DNA of 64,000 bases, from assembly GCF_014656215.1 (NCBI RefSeq), contig NZ_BNBZ01000001.1, positions 620,001-684,000 on the forward strand. The letters run 5' to 3'. Made by a program: the position numbers and the translations under genes. Numbering within the stretch: position 1 is the stretch's first letter; each line of letters starts with the position of its first letter. The notes below the pieces were generated by a model that was not told the DNA's origin, did no database searches, and saw nothing but the letters and a program-made list of their open reading frames with translations. Positions 62,596 through 64,000 of the stretch are shown one piece after another. Source of the stretch: Streptomyces zaomyceticus. Its GTDB lineage: Bacteria; Actinomycetota; Actinomycetes; Streptomycetales; Streptomycetaceae.

Positions 62596-63183
62596 ATGGA
62601 GCCGATCACCCTCACCACCGACCGACTGCGTCTGCGGAACTTCGTTCCCGAGGACCTCGAAGCGGTGTACGCCAGCTGCCAGGACCCGGACATCCGCCGC
62701 TGGACCGTCGTCCCCGACCCCTACACGCGACAGGACGCCGACTTCTTCGTGCACCGGCTCGTGCCCGACGGCTGGCGCGACGACAGCTCGTACGCCTTCG
62801 CCGTCGAACCGCTGGCCGGCGGCCCGCTGCTCGCCGCCGTCGCCCTGACCGGTCGCGACACGGGAGTGTGGGAGGTCGGCTTCTGGCTGCGCGCCGAGCA
62901 CCGCGGCAGCGGCTATATGACGGAGACCGTCCGGGCCGTCGCCCACTGGGCCTTCACCGGGCTCGGCTGCACGCGTCTGGTGTGGCGCGCCGAGATCGGC
63001 AACGTCGGCTCGCGCGCGGTGGCCGAGCGGGTCGGCTTCGTCATGGAGGGCGACCAGCGCGCCGCCCTGACCAACAAGGGAACGCTCCGGGACTGCTGGA
63101 TCGGTGCGCTGCTCCCCTCCGACTTCGGCCTCACCGGCCCCCTTCCCTACCTCCCGGCCCGCGATCTGCCGTCCCGCCCCTGA
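62596..63183 (+). CDS. GNAT N-acetyltransferase
   Basis: A 195-residue protein of the RimJ/RimL-type GNAT family: [22 protein letters not shown] at the N-terminus and [22 protein letters not shown] with the acetyl-CoA-binding pattern (about 103-125). The C-terminus is family-like. It may acetylate a ribosomal protein N-terminus or a small molecule. It is divergent from secA. The 213-base gap that follows (63184-63396) is C-rich with no gene. Confidence 0.9.
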   Translation: MEPITLTTDRLRLRNFVPEDLEAVYASCQDPDIRRWTVVPDPYTRQDADFFVHRLVPDGWRDDSSYAFAVEPLAGGPLLAAVALTGRDTGVWEVGFWLRAEHRGSGYMTETVRAVAHWAFTGLGCTRLVWRAEIGNVGSRAVAERVGFVMEGDQRAALTNKGTLRDCWIGALLPSDFGLTGPLPYLPARDLPSRP

Positions 63184-63396
63184 CTCCCCGGCCCACCGCC
63201 CGCGACGCCCCCGGCCCTCCCCTGCCGCTCGGGCCCCGCCTTCGCGTCCCGACTCCCGGCCCGCCACCGGCCCCCGGCCCCGGCCCGCCGCGCCCGCCCC
63301 GGCCCGACCGGTCCCCCTCCCCCCTCCCTCCCCCGCCCCCACGGCTCCGGTTCACCGCCCGGCCGACTGTCAGTGCCGGGGCCTAGGGTGCCGTTC

Positions 63397-64000
63397 ATGA
63401 CGACTGCGCCGCGCCCCGCCGCCGAACTGTCCGCCGACGAAGCACGCCGGATCGCGCTGCGCGCGCAGGGATTCCTGGGCGCGCCCGACCGGCGCGCCGG
63501 GGTGCGCGGGGTGCTGCGCGCGCTCGGCCAGGTGCAGCTCGACACGATCTCCGTCCTCGCCCGCTCGCACGAGCTCATTCCGTACGCGCGCCTGGGCGCC
63601 GTCGGCCGTACGACGGTCGAGGACGCCTACTGGACCGGGTCCCACGCCTTCGAGTACTGGTCGCACGCGGCCTGCGTGCTGCCGGTCGAGGAGTGGCCGC
63701 ACTTCGCCTTCCGCCGCCGCGCCTACCGCAACCGCCCCCACTGGGGCCACGAGCTGTCGCCGGGCGCGTACGACAAGGTGATCGACCAGCTGCGGGCCGA
63801 AGGCCCTCGGACGGCGACCGAGCTGGGCGGCGCCAAGAACAAGGGCGAGTGGTGGGACTGGTCCGACTCCAAGATCGCCGTCGAGCGGGCGCTGATGCAC
63901 GGCGAGGTGGTCGTGGTCGAACGGCGCGGCTGGAAGCGGGTGTACGACCTGGCGGAGCGGGCGATCCCGCAGGACCTGCTCCACGACGAGCTGGACGACA
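63397..64000 (+). CDS. Winged-helix (AlkZ/YcaQ-like) protein, truncated by window
   Basis: The ATG at 63397 opens a frame to the window end; at least 201 residues. The N-terminal part (ELSADEARRIALRAQGF, LGQVQLDTISVLARSHEL) matches the winged-helix DNA-binding domain of the AlkZ/YcaQ (HTH_42) family, DNA glycosylases that remove crosslinked or alkylated bases. The QVQLD motif, with the catalytic-loop glutamine residues, is present. The rest lies beyond the window. Confidence 0.85.
   Translation, partial: MTTAPRPAAELSADEARRIALRAQGFLGAPDRRAGVRGVLRALGQVQLDTISVLARSHELIPYARLGAVGRTTVEDAYWTGSHAFEYWSHAACVLPVEEWPHFAFRRRAYRNRPHWGHELSPGAYDKVIDQLRAEGPRTATELGGAKNKGEWWDWSDSKIAVERALMHGEVVVVERRGWKRVYDLAERAIPQDLLHDELDD

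Overview
The window is very GC-rich chromosomal DNA with strong third-position GC bias, frequent GTG starts, 4-base ATGA/GTGA gene overlaps and tight gene packing. Gene content (type VII secretion mycosin, tmRNA without an encoded CCA, two Ser/Thr kinases, a giant NAD-glutamate dehydrogenase, NnaR/NarK, HU, FtsEX, SmpB, SecA) points to Streptomyces. From memory, the order murA - hup - malic enzyme - helicase - nnaR/narK - smpB - protease - ftsX/ftsE - prfB - two kinases - sugar transporter - tagGH-like - NAD-GDH - secA matches the S. coelicolor core chromosome. No phage, IS element, tRNA, rRNA or CRISPR array was seen.

Layout. 1-5173: end of a beta-propeller gene, then the flank of a type VII secretion locus (WXG100-type proteins, mycosin, lipoprotein). 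5312-10052: a three-subunit molybdenum hydroxylase operon (FAD, 2Fe-2S, Mo) whose genes overlap by 4 bases; the Mo subunit has lost the family's signature active-site residues and the 2Fe-2S subunit carries a 330-residue disordered N-terminal extension. 10279-15053: a sugar ABC transporter with a GH20 hexosaminidase, preceded by a DasR-like box. 15370-20141: DUF3039, YqgE, murA with a coupled leader ORF, HU, malic enzyme. 20306-20451: an unexplained structured RNA plus terminator. 20540-22888: HelD-type helicase, followed by 850 bp of repeat-rich non-coding DNA. 23740-29089: nitrate regulator and transporter, LysR regulator, MFS exporter. 29176-35869: tmRNA, SmpB, S41 protease, FtsX, FtsE, a small zinc-ribbon protein, a sortase-anchored protein, RF2. 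35939-43357: two Ser/Thr kinases divergent from an FHA/FtsK-like protein with an internal repeat insertion. 43481-47217: a second sugar ABC transporter, one permease with an extracytoplasmic inserted domain. 47318-51193: TetR regulator, polysaccharide ABC exporter, membrane glycosyltransferase. 51292-62356: NAD-GDH, DJ-1-like protein, HAD hydrolase, two small conserved proteins, SecA. 62596-64000: GNAT acetyltransferase and the start of a winged-helix protein.

How the genes fit together. Several blocks are functional pairs: tmRNA with SmpB (trans-translation), FtsE with FtsX, permease with ATPase for envelope glycopolymer export, hexosaminidase with an amino-sugar importer, NnaR with NarK, and kinases beside a phosphothreonine-binding FHA protein. 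The most unusual items are the remodelled molybdenum enzyme, the structured RNA upstream of malic enzyme, the murA leader ORF, and the FHA/FtsK protein with a repeat insertion and a Walker-A arginine.
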